From NCBI RefSeq assembly GCF_018966525.1, contig NZ_CP076607.1:1302001-1366000 (forward strand): DNA of 64,000 nucleotides. Direction: 5' to 3'. This document shows positions 15,807 to 25,055 of this stretch, one piece after another. The notes beneath the pieces were generated by a model that saw nothing but the letters and a program-made list of their open reading frames with translations, was not told where the DNA came from and did not search any database. Position 1 is the first letter of the stretch; each line of letters starts with the position of its first letter. The translations under genes were made by a program, and so were the position numbers. The DNA comes from Paenibacillus sophorae (GTDB lineage Bacteria > Bacillota > Bacilli > Paenibacillales > Paenibacillaceae).

Positions 15807-16970
15807 ATGAAGAAAAAAGAAATGGTAGCCATGCTTTTGGCTGGTGGTCAAGGGAAAAGATTGAAGGGCTTGACCAAATCGATTGCCAAGCCCGCTGTCT
15901 ATTTCGGGGGCACCTACCGGATCATTGATTTTCCGCTTAGCAACTGCACGAACTCTGGAATAGACACTGTTGGTGTATTGACTCAATACGAACCTCTTGT
16001 TCTGAGTTCTTATATCGGCATTGGCAGCGACTGGGACCTCAACCGGAAGAATGGGGGCGTATTCGTACTCCCTCCCCATGAACGTGAGGATGGAAGCAAC
16101 TGGTACCGGGGAACGGCTGATGCGATCTACCGGAATCTTAAATTTGTCGATCAATTCGATCCTGAGCATGTGCTCATTCTTTCCGGCGATCATATTTACA
16201 AAATGAACTATAACGCTATGCTTCAATATCATTTGGAAAGAAAGGCCGACTGCACCATTTCGGTCATAGACGTTCCGCTTGAGGAAGCAAGCCGTTTCGG
16301 CATACTGAATACGGAAGAAGATCTCAAAATCTACGAATTCGAGGAGAAACCCTCAAAGCCTAAGAGCACTTTAGCTTCCATGGGGGTTTATATTTTCAAG
16401 TGGGATGTTCTTCGTCGTGCCCTTTTGGATGATGGAGAGGAATCGCATTCTTCCCATGACTTCGGCAAAGACATCATTCCGTCGCTGCTATCGAAGGGCA
16501 AAGCCATGTACGCTTATCCGTTCGAGGGCTATTGGAGAGACGTCGGCACGGTAGCCAGTTTGTGGGAAGCCAATATGGACCTTCTCAGCGATAATCCGCC
16601 GCTTAACCTTAATGATCCTTCGTGGAGAATCTTTACCCGCAACCCGAACCAGCCGGCACAGTATGTGGCTCCGGGTGCGAAAGTATCGGGCTCCCTTATC
16701 AATGAGGGCTGCATCGTTCGCGGGGAAGTGAAGCATTCCGTACTCTTCTATGGAGTCGAAATTGGCGAGGGCAGCGTAATCACGGATTCCGTCATCATGC
16801 CCAAAGTAAAAATCGGCAAAAATGTCCGTATCCACAAAGCCATCATCAGTGAGAATACGGTAATCGAGGATTATATGGAAATCGGTACGGACCGGGAAAA
16901 CGAAGACGAAATATTGTTAATCGATAATCGCAGCAAAAAACGGAAATCGGTCCCGGCGAAAACCATATAA
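15807..16970 (+). CDS. glgC: Glucose-1-phosphate adenylyltransferase
   Basis: A 388-residue enzyme that makes ADP-glucose from glucose-1-phosphate and ATP, the first committed step of glycogen synthesis. ATG 15807 follows AAGGAGG. The nucleotide-binding signature AMLLAGGQGKRLKGLTKSIAKPAVYFGG is split over the N-terminus. Further landmarks are WYRGTADAIYRNL, SGDHIYKMNY, FEEKPSKPKS and a C-terminal left-handed beta-helix (VSGSLINEGCIVRG onward). It is followed by its paralogue GlgD, with which it probably forms a hetero-oligomer. Confidence 0.96.
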   Translation: MKKKEMVAMLLAGGQGKRLKGLTKSIAKPAVYFGGTYRIIDFPLSNCTNSGIDTVGVLTQYEPLVLSSYIGIGSDWDLNRKNGGVFVLPPHEREDGSNWYRGTADAIYRNLKFVDQFDPEHVLILSGDHIYKMNYNAMLQYHLERKADCTISVIDVPLEEASRFGILNTEEDLKIYEFEEKPSKPKSTLASMGVYIFKWDVLRRALLDDGEESHSSHDFGKDIIPSLLSKGKAMYAYPFEGYWRDVGTVASLWEANMDLLSDNPPLNLNDPSWRIFTRNPNQPAQYVAPGAKVSGSLINEGCIVRGEVKHSVLFYGVEIGEGSVITDSVIMPKVKIGKNVRIHKAIISENTVIEDYMEIGTDRENEDEILLIDNRSKKRKSVPAKTI

Positions 16971-16994
16971 TCTTAAAGAGGACGGTGGAACTCG

Positions 16995-18098
16995 ATGAAA
17001 CAGCTCTTGGGAGTAATTAATCTTGATCACGAATTGGACCATTTAAATGAACTAACGTATTTCCGCTGCGGTGCAGCCGTGCCTTTTGCCAGCCGCTACC
17101 GGCTGATTGATTTTGTCCTGTCCAATATGATGCGCGCCGAGCTGGAAAGCGTGGGCCTGTTCGTCCGACGCAAATACCGTTCTCTGATGGACCATCTTGG
17201 CGACGGAAAATCATGGGATATGAACCGCAAGCATGGCGGACTGTTTATCCTGCCTCCCGATTGGAACGATCCGACCGATACGTCTCTCGGAGATTTGCAG
17301 CATTTTCATAACAACCTGGATTTCTTCAAACGGGCATCCGCCAAATACATCGTGCATTCCGGAAGCCAGCATATCAACACGATCGATTTTCAAGAGCTGT
17401 ACAGCTATCACTTGGAAAAGGGCGCCGATGTCACCCTTGTATACAAAAAAATCGACCATCTCGAGCCGGAGCATGATCCCTGCCTGCGTCTTGAAGTGGA
17501 TGAGGATGGCAATGTGCTGAATATTCATCATGAGAAGAACCATCCGAATATCTATATGGAAATGTTAATTATGGAAAAAGAGCTGTTTCTGGAACAGGTG
17601 GAATACTGCATCGCCCATGGCGAGAGCTACTTTTTCCGGGACGCTATTCAAAAAAGACGCGACAAGCTCAAAATTGCCGCTTACGAATATACGGGCTATC
17701 ATGCCGTTATTAACTCTGTGGCCAGCTATTACAAGAACAGCATGAAGCTTCTGAATCATGATGAGTATACCGACCTGTTCCACGACAACCAGGTTCAGAC
17801 CAAAATTAAGTACGAAGCCCCGACCCGCTATCTGGAAAGCGCCAATGTCAGCAATTCGCTGGTGGCGAACGGCTGCATCATCGCCGGCACGGTGGAGAAC
17901 AGCGTCATATTCCGCGGTGTCCAGATCCGTAAGGGAGCAAGGGTTGTGAACTCCGTCGTCATGCAGAAGTGCGTCATTGAAGAAGATGCTGTTATTGAGA
18001 ATGTCATATTGGATAAGGACGTGCAACTCAGCCGGGAGCGGATTCTCGTCGGCGACAGCAAACGGCCGTTCGTCATTGCCAAGAGCAGTAAAATGTAA
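16995..18098 (+). CDS. glgD: Glucose-1-phosphate adenylyltransferase regulatory subunit
   Basis: A 367-residue paralogue of GlgC that lacks the intact LAGGxGxRL nucleotide loop (its N-terminus reads LLGVINLDHELDHLNELTYF). It keeps the overall fold, including ASRYRLIDFVLSN and the C-terminal beta-helix (VSNSLVANGCIIAGTVENS). This is the standard form of GlgD, a largely non-catalytic partner that stimulates GlgC in Bacillota. It sits 24 bases behind glgC with its own site GAGGACGG. Confidence 0.93.
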   Translation: MKQLLGVINLDHELDHLNELTYFRCGAAVPFASRYRLIDFVLSNMMRAELESVGLFVRRKYRSLMDHLGDGKSWDMNRKHGGLFILPPDWNDPTDTSLGDLQHFHNNLDFFKRASAKYIVHSGSQHINTIDFQELYSYHLEKGADVTLVYKKIDHLEPEHDPCLRLEVDEDGNVLNIHHEKNHPNIYMEMLIMEKELFLEQVEYCIAHGESYFFRDAIQKRRDKLKIAAYEYTGYHAVINSVASYYKNSMKLLNHDEYTDLFHDNQVQTKIKYEAPTRYLESANVSNSLVANGCIIAGTVENSVIFRGVQIRKGARVVNSVVMQKCVIEEDAVIENVILDKDVQLSRERILVGDSKRPFVIAKSSKM

Positions 18099-18139
18099 AA
18101 CGGTTTCAACCGAAAACGTCATTGTCAGGAGGAACCTGC

Positions 18140-20575
18140 TTGTTGTTTACCGATAAAGAAGCATTCAAAAAAGCATTTGTCGATGATTTGGTTGGGAAGC
18201 TGGGTAAGCCGCTGGAGGAAGCCTCTAATGCCGACGTTTACCACATTCTAGGCAGTATGGTCCGCGCACAGGCCGGAAAGAACTGGGCGAATACCAATCT
18301 GAAGTACAAGGACGGTAAGGAAAAGCAGGTCTACTACTTCTCGATGGAGTTCCTGATCGGCAGGCTGCTGGGCAATAACCTGCTGAATATGGGCGTTCTG
18401 GAGATGGTACGGGACGGACTTGAGGAACTGGGCTTCTCTCTTCAGGAAGTCGAGGAGGAGGAGGCGGACGCAGGCCTCGGCAATGGCGGCTTAGGGCGGC
18501 TTGCAGCCTGCTTTCTCGATTCGCTGGCCTCCCTGCAGTATGCGGGACATGGCTGCGGCATACGCTACAAATATGGCCTGTTCGAGCAGAAGATCGTTGA
18601 CGGGTATCAGGTAGAATTGCCCGATTACTGGCTGCAAAAGGATAACGTGTGGGAAGTGCGCCGTGAGGACAAGAGTGTGGAGGTTAGGTTCTGGGGTCGC
18701 GTCGACGTCGATAAGGTAGGCGAAAAACTTGTGTTCCGGCACAAGGATTACGAGACGGTGCGCGCAGTGCCGTACGATGTGCCGATCATCGGCGCCGACC
18801 GGCGGCATGTCAATACGCTGCGCAATTGGAGCGCCGAGTCGATTCTCCAGCCGAACAGGGGCTTTGGTCCGGATACGGGCACCGATTACCACAAATTTCT
18901 CGAATACAAACGGGCTGTGGAATCCATTTCGGAATTCCTGTACCCGGATGATTCCGAGTACGAGGGCAAGCTGCTCCGCCTGAAGCAGCAGTATTTCCTT
19001 TGCAGCGCCGGCCTGCAGAGCATCCTGCGCTTTTACGGGAAGCTCGGGCTTCCGCTGTCGGAGCTTCCGAATAAGGTGGCGCTGCATATCAACGATACGC
19101 ATCCAACGCTAGTGATTCCGGAGCTGATGCGGATTCTGATGGATGACAGAGGTCTGGAATGGGATGAAGCTTGGAACTTAACGACGCGCATGGTTTCCTA
19201 CACGAACCATACGATTCTTAGCGAGGCGCTGGAGAAGTGGCCGGTGAACATGGTGCGGGAGTTAGTACCCCGGGTCTATCTCATCATCGAGGAGATTAAC
19301 GCAAGGTTCTGCGGCGAGCTGATGAAGCGGTATCCCGGAGACGATAACCGGATCGCGCAAATGGCGATTATTTATGACGACCAGGTCCGGATGGCGCATC
19401 TGGCGATTGTGGGCAGCCACAGCGTTAACGGCGTAGCCGCGCTGCATACGGAAATTTTGCGGAAACGGGAAATGAGATTGTTCGACGAGATGTATCCGCA
19501 CCGGTTCAACAACAAGACGAACGGGATTACTCATCGCCGCTGGCTGATGCATGCCAACCGGGATTTGGCCGGTCTAATCACCGAGGCGATCGGTCCGCGC
19601 TGGACGACCCATCCGCAGGAAATGATCGGCTTGATCAAATATTGCGAGGATGCTTCGTTCCAGCAAAAGGTAGCCGATATCAAACGGAAGAACAAGCTGC
19701 GTCTGGCGGAATACATCAAGAGCAAGCATAATGTCATGGTCGATCCGGACTCCATCTTCGATGTCCAGGTCAAGCGGCTGCATGCTTATAAGCGGCAACT
19801 GCTCAATATTCTGCACATTATGCATCTGTACAATCAGATTAAGGCGAGTCCGTCACTCGACATGGTGCCCCGCACGTTTATATTCGGCGCCAAAGCGGCT
19901 CCGAGCTATCATTTGGCGAAACGGATTATCAAGCTCATCAATACCGTTGCCGATATCGTCGCCAAAGACCCTGACGTGAAGGGTAAAATCCGTATCTTCT
20001 TCTTGGAGAACTATTCAGTATCCCTGGCAGAGAAGATTATCCCGGCGGCTGATGTCAGCGAGCAGATCTCGACGGCGAGCAAGGAGGCTTCCGGCACCGG
20101 AAATATGAAGTTTATGATGAACGGTGCGCTGACCATCGGAACGATGGACGGAGCCAATGTCGAGATGAATGAAATGATCGGCAACGACAATATGTTCCTG
20201 TTCGGACTGCGCGCAGAGCAGGTAATGGATTATTACCAGTACGGCGGATATTATGCCCGCGATATGTATAACAGTGACAGCCGGTTGAAAGAAGTGCTGG
20301 ACCAGCTTATCACGCCGGGGCCGATCTGCTGCTACCATCAGGATTTCGAGAATATTTTCCATTCACTGCTTGATAATAACGACGAATTCTTCGTGCTTAA
20401 GGATTTTCCGAGTTATGTTGAGACGCATGTGGAAATCGACCGCGCTTACCGCAACCGGAGCGAATGGCTGAAGAAGTCCATTATCAATATCGGCCATTCC
20501 GGCAAGTTCTCAAGCGACAATACGATCAGCCGGTATGCGTCAGAAATCTGGAATATCCGGTCTGTGCCGCTCTAA
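18140..20575 (+). CDS. glgP: Glycogen/maltodextrin phosphorylase
   Basis: An 811-residue GT35 enzyme that releases glucose-1-phosphate from glycogen by phosphorolysis using pyridoxal phosphate. The pyridoxal lysine lies in the C-terminal block EASGTGNMKFMMNGALTIGT. Other family blocks are YYFSMEFLIGRLLGNNL, GLGNGGLGRLAACFLDS and VKRLHAYKRQLLNI. The frame opens at a TTG at 18122, but AGGAGG at 18127-18132 lies after it, so the TTG at 18140 is the likely start. It ends the glgCDP operon. No glgA or glgB is present here. Confidence 0.95.
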   Translation: MLFTDKEAFKKAFVDDLVGKLGKPLEEASNADVYHILGSMVRAQAGKNWANTNLKYKDGKEKQVYYFSMEFLIGRLLGNNLLNMGVLEMVRDGLEELGFSLQEVEEEEADAGLGNGGLGRLAACFLDSLASLQYAGHGCGIRYKYGLFEQKIVDGYQVELPDYWLQKDNVWEVRREDKSVEVRFWGRVDVDKVGEKLVFRHKDYETVRAVPYDVPIIGADRRHVNTLRNWSAESILQPNRGFGPDTGTDYHKFLEYKRAVESISEFLYPDDSEYEGKLLRLKQQYFLCSAGLQSILRFYGKLGLPLSELPNKVALHINDTHPTLVIPELMRILMDDRGLEWDEAWNLTTRMVSYTNHTILSEALEKWPVNMVRELVPRVYLIIEEINARFCGELMKRYPGDDNRIAQMAIIYDDQVRMAHLAIVGSHSVNGVAALHTEILRKREMRLFDEMYPHRFNNKTNGITHRRWLMHANRDLAGLITEAIGPRWTTHPQEMIGLIKYCEDASFQQKVADIKRKNKLRLAEYIKSKHNVMVDPDSIFDVQVKRLHAYKRQLLNILHIMHLYNQIKASPSLDMVPRTFIFGAKAAPSYHLAKRIIKLINTVADIVAKDPDVKGKIRIFFLENYSVSLAEKIIPAADVSEQISTASKEASGTGNMKFMMNGALTIGTMDGANVEMNEMIGNDNMFLFGLRAEQVMDYYQYGGYYARDMYNSDSRLKEVLDQLITPGPICCYHQDFENIFHSLLDNNDEFFVLKDFPSYVETHVEIDRAYRNRSEWLKKSIINIGHSGKFSSDNTISRYASEIWNIRSVPL

Positions 20576-20618
20576 GCCGTATGAAACGAACGACGGCAGA
20601 AAGCAAAATATAACGGCA

Positions 20619-20654
20619 AACGGCTGCGCCCCGAAGATTCGGAGCGCAGCCGTT
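20619..20654. terminator. Hairpin after glgP (possible terminator)
   Basis: AACGGCTGCGC pairs with GCGCAGCCGTT between the convergent glgP and GAF genes. The stem is strong but the T-run is poor on both strands, so it may be a weak terminator or a stabilising hairpin. Confidence 0.5.
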
Positions 20655-20705
20655 CTGCTGATATTGATACGGAAATATGGCTATGCGGCAGGCATATAGA
20701 GGAAC

Positions 20706-21185
20706 TCAAAGAACCTCGGAGACGATGGCCGCAAAGCGTTCCAGAAACCGTCGTTCCTCATCGTCGAACCGGTGTTTGAGCGGGCTGTCGACATCAAGCA
20801 CGCCCAGAAGCCGGTCGTCCTTAATCAGCGGAACGACAACTTCGCTGTTGGAAGCGAGATCGCAGGCGATATGTCCCGGAAAGGCATGCACATCGTCCAC
20901 AACGAGTGTCCGGCGCTCGTTAGCCGCCGTGCCGCAGACCCCCCGGCCCAACGGGATGCGGATGCAGGCCGGCAGACCCTGAAAAGGACCGAGAATAAGC
21001 TCTTTTCCATCATACAGATAGAATCCGACCCAGTTCGTGTCCGTGAGAGAGAACTTAAGCAGTGCCGCAGCATTGGCCAAATTCGCGATTGCATTCGGTT
21101 CGTCTTTCATCAAAGCACCAAGCTGAGTCAGCACGGATTCGAACCGCTCGCTGCGCGTGCCGTCATAGGGCATAGCCTGAAACAT
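20706..21185 (-). CDS. msrC: Free methionine-(R)-sulfoxide reductase (GAF domain)
   Basis: A 159-residue single GAF-domain protein of the fRMsr type, which reduces free methionine-R-sulfoxide using thioredoxin. The three family cysteines are present: Cys74 (LPACIRIPLG), Cys84 (RGVCGTAA) and Cys108 (HIACDLASNSE). NWVGFYLYDG and LGVLDVDSPLKHRFD are further hallmarks. It is a cytoplasmic oxidative-repair enzyme in a monocistronic position, convergent with glgP. Confidence 0.9.
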   Translation of the reverse strand: MFQAMPYDGTRSERFESVLTQLGALMKDEPNAIANLANAAALLKFSLTDTNWVGFYLYDGKELILGPFQGLPACIRIPLGRGVCGTAANERRTLVVDDVHAFPGHIACDLASNSEVVVPLIKDDRLLGVLDVDSPLKHRFDDEERRFLERFAAIVSEVL

Positions 21186-21409
21186 GGAGCATCACCTTCC
21201 TATACATGAAGTCAATCTTGAATGAGCAACTGTTGTACCTAACAACATAGTACAGCCGCCGAGCAGCCGTCAAGCCTTGGCGCAGTTTTGTCAAATTCAT
21301 ACAATCGGCTGCCGTTGCCTCTCCCGTATCCATCCGTGTTTCCGTCCGGCGGCCAAGGGGTAATAAATCAATAAATAAAGGAAGGCTTAATGGCCGGAAG
21401 GAGTGAAAC

Positions 21410-21709
21410 ATGCGCGCCGATGTACAGAATATGTTCATAGGAATCCACATGCTTTATAATGCCCGCGAGCGGGACCTGACGGTAACGGATATGCAGACTG
21501 AGCTTGAGAATTACGGATACAGGATAGGTGAGCGTGAAGTAAAGCAGGAACTGGAGCGTTTGACGCAGGACAACTTTCTGACCGCCCATGGCGAGGAGTA
21601 CAGCATTACGGGTACGGGAATCGAGGAGTATAAGGAAATTCTGGCCAAGCTGGATCTCCTGCATAGCGAGGTTATGAAACCGGTCAAGACTGCCGATACT
21701 GCGGGCTGA
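21410..21709 (+). CDS. Small winged-helix-like hypothetical protein
   Basis: A 99-residue cytoplasmic protein with a good site (AAGGAGTGAAAC) before ATG 21410. The pattern VTDMQTELENYGYRIGEREVKQELERL followed by NFLTAHGEEYSITGTGIEEY looks like a winged helix: a recognition helix, then a short beta wing with a glycine turn. It could be a small DNA-binding protein or a PadR/phage-like fold, but I do not recognise the family. It stands alone with a terminator behind it. Confidence 0.65.
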   Translation: MRADVQNMFIGIHMLYNARERDLTVTDMQTELENYGYRIGEREVKQELERLTQDNFLTAHGEEYSITGTGIEEYKEILAKLDLLHSEVMKPVKTADTAG

Positions 21710-21763
21710 ACTAAGGAAGCGGGCTTTGCCCGAGCCAAGGCGAAAGTGGAATGGATTATTATA

Positions 21764-21813
21764 ATGGCGCCAGTAGGGGATGCATACCGCGTCCTATACG
21801 GGCGCTATTTTTT
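21764..21813 (+). terminator. Rho-independent terminator
   Basis: GCGCC...GTAGGGGA pairs with TCC-TATAC-GGGCGC, followed by TATTTTTT. It lies between the small winged-helix-like gene and the GNAT gene. Confidence 0.65.
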
Positions 21814-21863
21814 GTTGGTTCGAAAATGAGGTATAATTAACGGGTTAAAAAGGGGGCGAGGAG

Positions 21864-22445
21864 ATGGAGGAGCACAGCGGAATAGCACCCGAGCTGGCTG
21901 GCCGCAGACTGAAGCTGCGGGCTTTAAGACAGGAGGATTCCGGCGCGCTTCTTCGCTGCTGGTCCCATCCGGAGGCGGCTTATTGGCTTGGAATCAAGCC
22001 GCTGGCCTCCAAGGCGGAGGCGGAGGAACTCATCCGGCTGCTCCTGGAAATGGAGCGCCAAGAGGAGAGCCTGCGCTGGAGCATTGAGCTCTCCGGCGGG
22101 GAGGTGATCGGCAGCTGCGGCTATAACAACTGGCAGCTGACGGGAGCCTTCCGCGGCGAGGTGGGCTGCGAATTATCACCGGCGTTCTGGGGCCGGGGGT
22201 ATATGCGCGAAGCGCTGGCGCTGGCGCTTCGGTATGGCTTCGAAGAGATGAAGCTGAACCGGGTGGAGGCGCAGTGCCATCCGGCCAATCTTCGGTCAGG
22301 CCGGCTGTTTGCTTCGCTCGGGTTCCGCAGGGAGGGAACGCTGCGCGAGTACCGCCATACACCATCCGGGTTTCAAGACGTGGATTTATATGCGCTGCTG
22401 CGCCGGGATTGGCGCGATTTGATAACCCTAGAGAGAGAAGGATAA
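21864..22445 (+). CDS. RimJ/RimL-type GNAT N-acetyltransferase
   Basis: A 193-residue acetyltransferase of the GNAT fold, using acetyl-CoA. RRLKLRALRQEDSGALLRCW is the usual N-terminus. FWGRGYMREALALALRYGFEEM is the acetyl-CoA pyrophosphate loop, and LNRVEAQCHPANLRSGRLFASLGFRREG is the C-terminal core. Related proteins acetylate ribosomal proteins or small-molecule amines; the target here is unknown. ATG 21864 follows GGGGGCGAGG. An MFS gene begins six bases after its stop, so they are probably co-transcribed. Confidence 0.88.
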   Translation: MEEHSGIAPELAGRRLKLRALRQEDSGALLRCWSHPEAAYWLGIKPLASKAEAEELIRLLLEMERQEESLRWSIELSGGEVIGSCGYNNWQLTGAFRGEVGCELSPAFWGRGYMREALALALRYGFEEMKLNRVEAQCHPANLRSGRLFASLGFRREGTLREYRHTPSGFQDVDLYALLRRDWRDLITLEREG

Positions 22446-22451
22446 TCATTC

Positions 22452-23963
22452 ATGATGCTGCGAGGAACGTCAGAACGTGGGCTGATCTTGACGGGGGTGC
22501 TGCTGGCAACCTTTCTGGCCGCGATTGAAGGCACTGTTACCGGGCCTGCCGGGCCGGCCATAGTCGGTGATTTTGAAGGCATGCAGTGGCTCAGCTGGAT
22601 CTTCACCGCTTATTTGCTGGCAATGGCGGTAACTACGCCGATTTTTGGCAAAGTCAGCGATCTGTTCGGCCGGAAGCCCGTATTCCTCTGGGGCGCGGCC
22701 GTTTTTCTCGCCGGCTCGCTGCTGTGCGCCATGTCGCAGAGTATGGAGCAGCTCGTCGCCTTTCGCGCGCTGCAGGGGATGGGAGCGGGAGCTCTGATAC
22801 CAATGACGTTCACGATCATCGGGGATATTTACAGCATCGAGGAGCGGGCCAAAACTCAAGGCATGCTGAGCTCGGTATGGGGAATTTCTTCGCTGGTCGG
22901 CCCGCTGCTGGGCGGTTATGTAGTCGATTACTTAAGCTGGCGTTGGGTCTTTGTCTTCAATCTGCCGTTTGGCCTGCTGGCGATTGTCTTTATCGCCCGC
23001 TACTTGAAGGAAGACCGGATGCGCCGCAAGACGGAGATCGATATATTCGGCGTCCTGTTGTTCGCGGCAGGCATGGGCTTGCTGCTGTTCGGCTTATCCA
23101 CCGGGGGACAGAACTTTCCGTGGAATTCGCCGCTGCTGATCTCCACGCTTGCGGCATCCGTACTGCTGCTGGCCGCTTTTTGGGCAGTGGAACGGCGCGT
23201 CCCGGAGCCGATGCTGCCGCTCGGCCTATTCCGGGTCCGTAACATCGCCTTCTCGACGGGCTCCAATCTGTTAATCAGCACACTGGTTATCGGGCTGTCT
23301 ACTTATGTGCCGCTCTGGGTGCAGGGAGTGGACGGAGGCAGCGCGGCATTGTCCGGCCTGTTGATTGCTCCGCTGTCGGTCGGATGGATATTTGGCTCTG
23401 TGGCTGGCGGACGCCTAATCCTGCGCGCGGGCTCGCGCCGAACAGCGATGCTGGGCCTTGCGCTGATCTTCACCGGAGCCTTCGGCCTTACGCTGCTGTC
23501 CCAAGGCTCACACTCCTTACCTTTACTTGCCCTGATGCTGCTCTGCGGCATAGGCTTTGGCTACTGCTCGACCGTCTTTACGATTATCGCCCAGTCTTCT
23601 GTAGGGCACAGCATGCGCGGTGCTTCAACGGCGCTGAACACGTTCACCCGCTCGCTGGGGCAGACGGTTGGGGTAGCCGTGTTCGGTTCATGGCTGAACC
23701 TGCGGATCGACCAGCTGCTGAAGGGCTCATCTTCGGGCGGGATTACGGGAGAGGATATTAATAAGCTGCTGAACCCTAATGCCGGAGCTGAGCTTTCCGG
23801 TACGGGGGGCAGCGTCCTGCGGACCGCGCTCGAAGGCGGCCTGCATTCGCTCTTTATCGTTATGGCGGTTATCGCCGCGCTGTCCCTGCTGATCTCGGCG
23901 GGCCTCCGCAGCGGCATTCCGGTGTCGGAACAGGAGAGCATCGCTTTGAAGAAAGCACAATAA
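22452..23963 (+). CDS. MFS drug exporter, DHA2 (EmrB/QacA) type
   Basis: A 503-residue membrane protein with about 14 hydrophobic segments. MFS motif A is visible (FGKVSDLFGRKPVFLWG), and motif C of antiporters lies in helix 5 (SSLVGPLLGGYVVDYLSWRW). FQAL-like ALQGMGAGALIPMTFTII is also typical. It should export drugs or metabolites by proton antiport. It is preceded by a GNAT acetyltransferase in a likely two-gene unit, a pairing often seen with small-molecule self-protection, though that is inference. Confidence 0.9.
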   Translation: MMLRGTSERGLILTGVLLATFLAAIEGTVTGPAGPAIVGDFEGMQWLSWIFTAYLLAMAVTTPIFGKVSDLFGRKPVFLWGAAVFLAGSLLCAMSQSMEQLVAFRALQGMGAGALIPMTFTIIGDIYSIEERAKTQGMLSSVWGISSLVGPLLGGYVVDYLSWRWVFVFNLPFGLLAIVFIARYLKEDRMRRKTEIDIFGVLLFAAGMGLLLFGLSTGGQNFPWNSPLLISTLAASVLLLAAFWAVERRVPEPMLPLGLFRVRNIAFSTGSNLLISTLVIGLSTYVPLWVQGVDGGSAALSGLLIAPLSVGWIFGSVAGGRLILRAGSRRTAMLGLALIFTGAFGLTLLSQGSHSLPLLALMLLCGIGFGYCSTVFTIIAQSSVGHSMRGASTALNTFTRSLGQTVGVAVFGSWLNLRIDQLLKGSSSGGITGEDINKLLNPNAGAELSGTGGSVLRTALEGGLHSLFIVMAVIAALSLLISAGLRSGIPVSEQESIALKKAQ

Positions 23964-24040
23964 GGGCGGTGTACGGCAGAGATTGAGTGGAGCCGGGCAG
24001 CGCGCTAGAAACTTTGAACGAACGGGAAATGAAATCGCAA

Positions 24041-24087
24041 AAAAAAACGGCTGCGCCGCCCTTTGATGGGCTGTGCAGCCGTTTTTT
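24041..24087 (+). terminator. Bidirectional Rho-independent terminator
   Basis: AAAACGGCTGCGCCGCCC pairs with GGGCTGTGCAGCCGTTTT, flanked by A and T runs, between the convergent exporter and MarR genes. Confidence 0.85.
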
Positions 24088-24090
24088 GTT

Positions 24091-24196
24091 GAAATATAAG
24101 ACTTTATAAGCTTCGCGCTTATCGTTTGGTCTTATATTTTTACGAGAAACGTACCTGCGTCTTAAAAAGACGCCGTCAGGCGTTTCTTCTTATCCC
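24091..24196. repeat. Dispersed repeat family 2, full-length copy
   Basis: The first part, AAATATAAGAC...GTCTTATATTT, forms an inverted repeat. It is followed by a CGTCTT-AAAA-AGACG hairpin and GGCGTTTCTTCTTA. A shortened copy with the same ends lies at 34554-34596. Confidence 0.5.
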
Positions 24197-24270
24197 GCCA
24201 AGATTAAAGAAGCCTGTGAGGCGAACCGGTTACCTTTAAATATCGCCTGTGGTCCCCAAACTGCAGGGAG

Positions 24271-24738
24271 CTATTTCCGAGGAAGAGGAGACAGCTTCTC
24301 AGCCTGCAGCCCCATCTTTTTCAGCAGAACGATCATCTGTTCTTTCTCCTCGTCATTCAGTCCGCTGAACGCGAGGTGAATGCGCTCCGAATATTTCGGA
24401 TACATGTCGTTCATCAGACGCTCGCCCTCCGTAGTCAGCTCCGCAAAAATAACGCGGCGGTCGGTGGGGCAGGGCTTGCGCTGCAAGTAGCCGCGCTCTT
24501 CGAGCTTGTCGATGACGTAAGTAACATTCCCGCTCTGCAGCAGCAGCTTGGCGCCGATCTGCTGGATTGGCTGCGGTCCCTTATAGTAAAGCACTTCCAT
24601 GACGGCAAAAGCCGTCGGATTGAACCCTTCAATTTTGCTTCCTATTACGGCATGTTCATTGATGCTCTTGAAAGACTTGGCGAACACCCGGTACAAGTGC
24701 AGCGTCAGCTGGGTATCGCGTTCATAGGATTGTATCAT
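24271..24738 (-). CDS. MarR-family transcriptional regulator
   Basis: A 155-residue winged-helix dimer repressor. The frame extends to 24801, but ATG at 24738 is preceded by GGTGAGAG and fits the family N-terminus. The DNA-binding core is QIGAKLLLQSGNVTYVIDKLEERGYLQRKPCPTDRRV, with the wing DRRVIFAELTTEG. It is divergent from the MFS gene at 25056. A perfect palindrome typical of MarR operators lies between them, so repression of that exporter is likely. Confidence 0.9.
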   Translation of the reverse strand: MIQSYERDTQLTLHLYRVFAKSFKSINEHAVIGSKIEGFNPTAFAVMEVLYYKGPQPIQQIGAKLLLQSGNVTYVIDKLEERGYLQRKPCPTDRRVIFAELTTEGERLMNDMYPKYSERIHLAFSGLNDEEKEQMIVLLKKMGLQAEKLSPLPRK

Positions 24739-25055
24739 GCATCTCTCACCCTTTATTATTAATTCTTCTTGCGGGCCGCCCGCAGGGTTGAACAATCTCA
24801 TCCTGAAAGCAAGGGACCTGTGCAGCGAACCTGTATATATCCTTACAATACGTGAATAAATGGCAGAAAAACATGTGATTTGTCACAATGAGCACACTTT
24901 TAATTATTAAAAATCAAAATGCTTTCAGTCCCTATACCGAGACCAAAATCAGCCCGGGCGGGTAGCGGCGATTACACCTCTGGACGGATGGATAAAGTTT
25001 CCTGTTGTCTTAATATGGCCTTATGAAGCAAAGGGACGATAGGAGTGGTATTGCA
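24739..25055. other. Divergent control region of MarR and MFS genes
   Basis: This 317-base region holds no gene. It contains the perfect palindrome at 24898-24912 and, at 24874-24887, the dyad TGTGA-TTTG-TCACA. Exact -35/-10 elements were not fixed. Confidence 0.5.
24898..24912. promoter_or_regulatory. Putative MarR operator palindrome
   Basis: TTTTAATTATTAAAA is a perfect 15-base palindrome (7-1-7) in the divergent region between the MarR regulator and the exporter. Its size, AT-richness and place fit a MarR-dimer binding site. Confidence 0.6.

Larger units (their letters stand above)
23964..24270. other. Intergenic region after the DHA2 exporter
   Basis: This 307-base gap holds a strong terminator (24041-24087) and a dispersed repeat (24091-24196). 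Nothing else was recognised. Confidence 0.6.
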
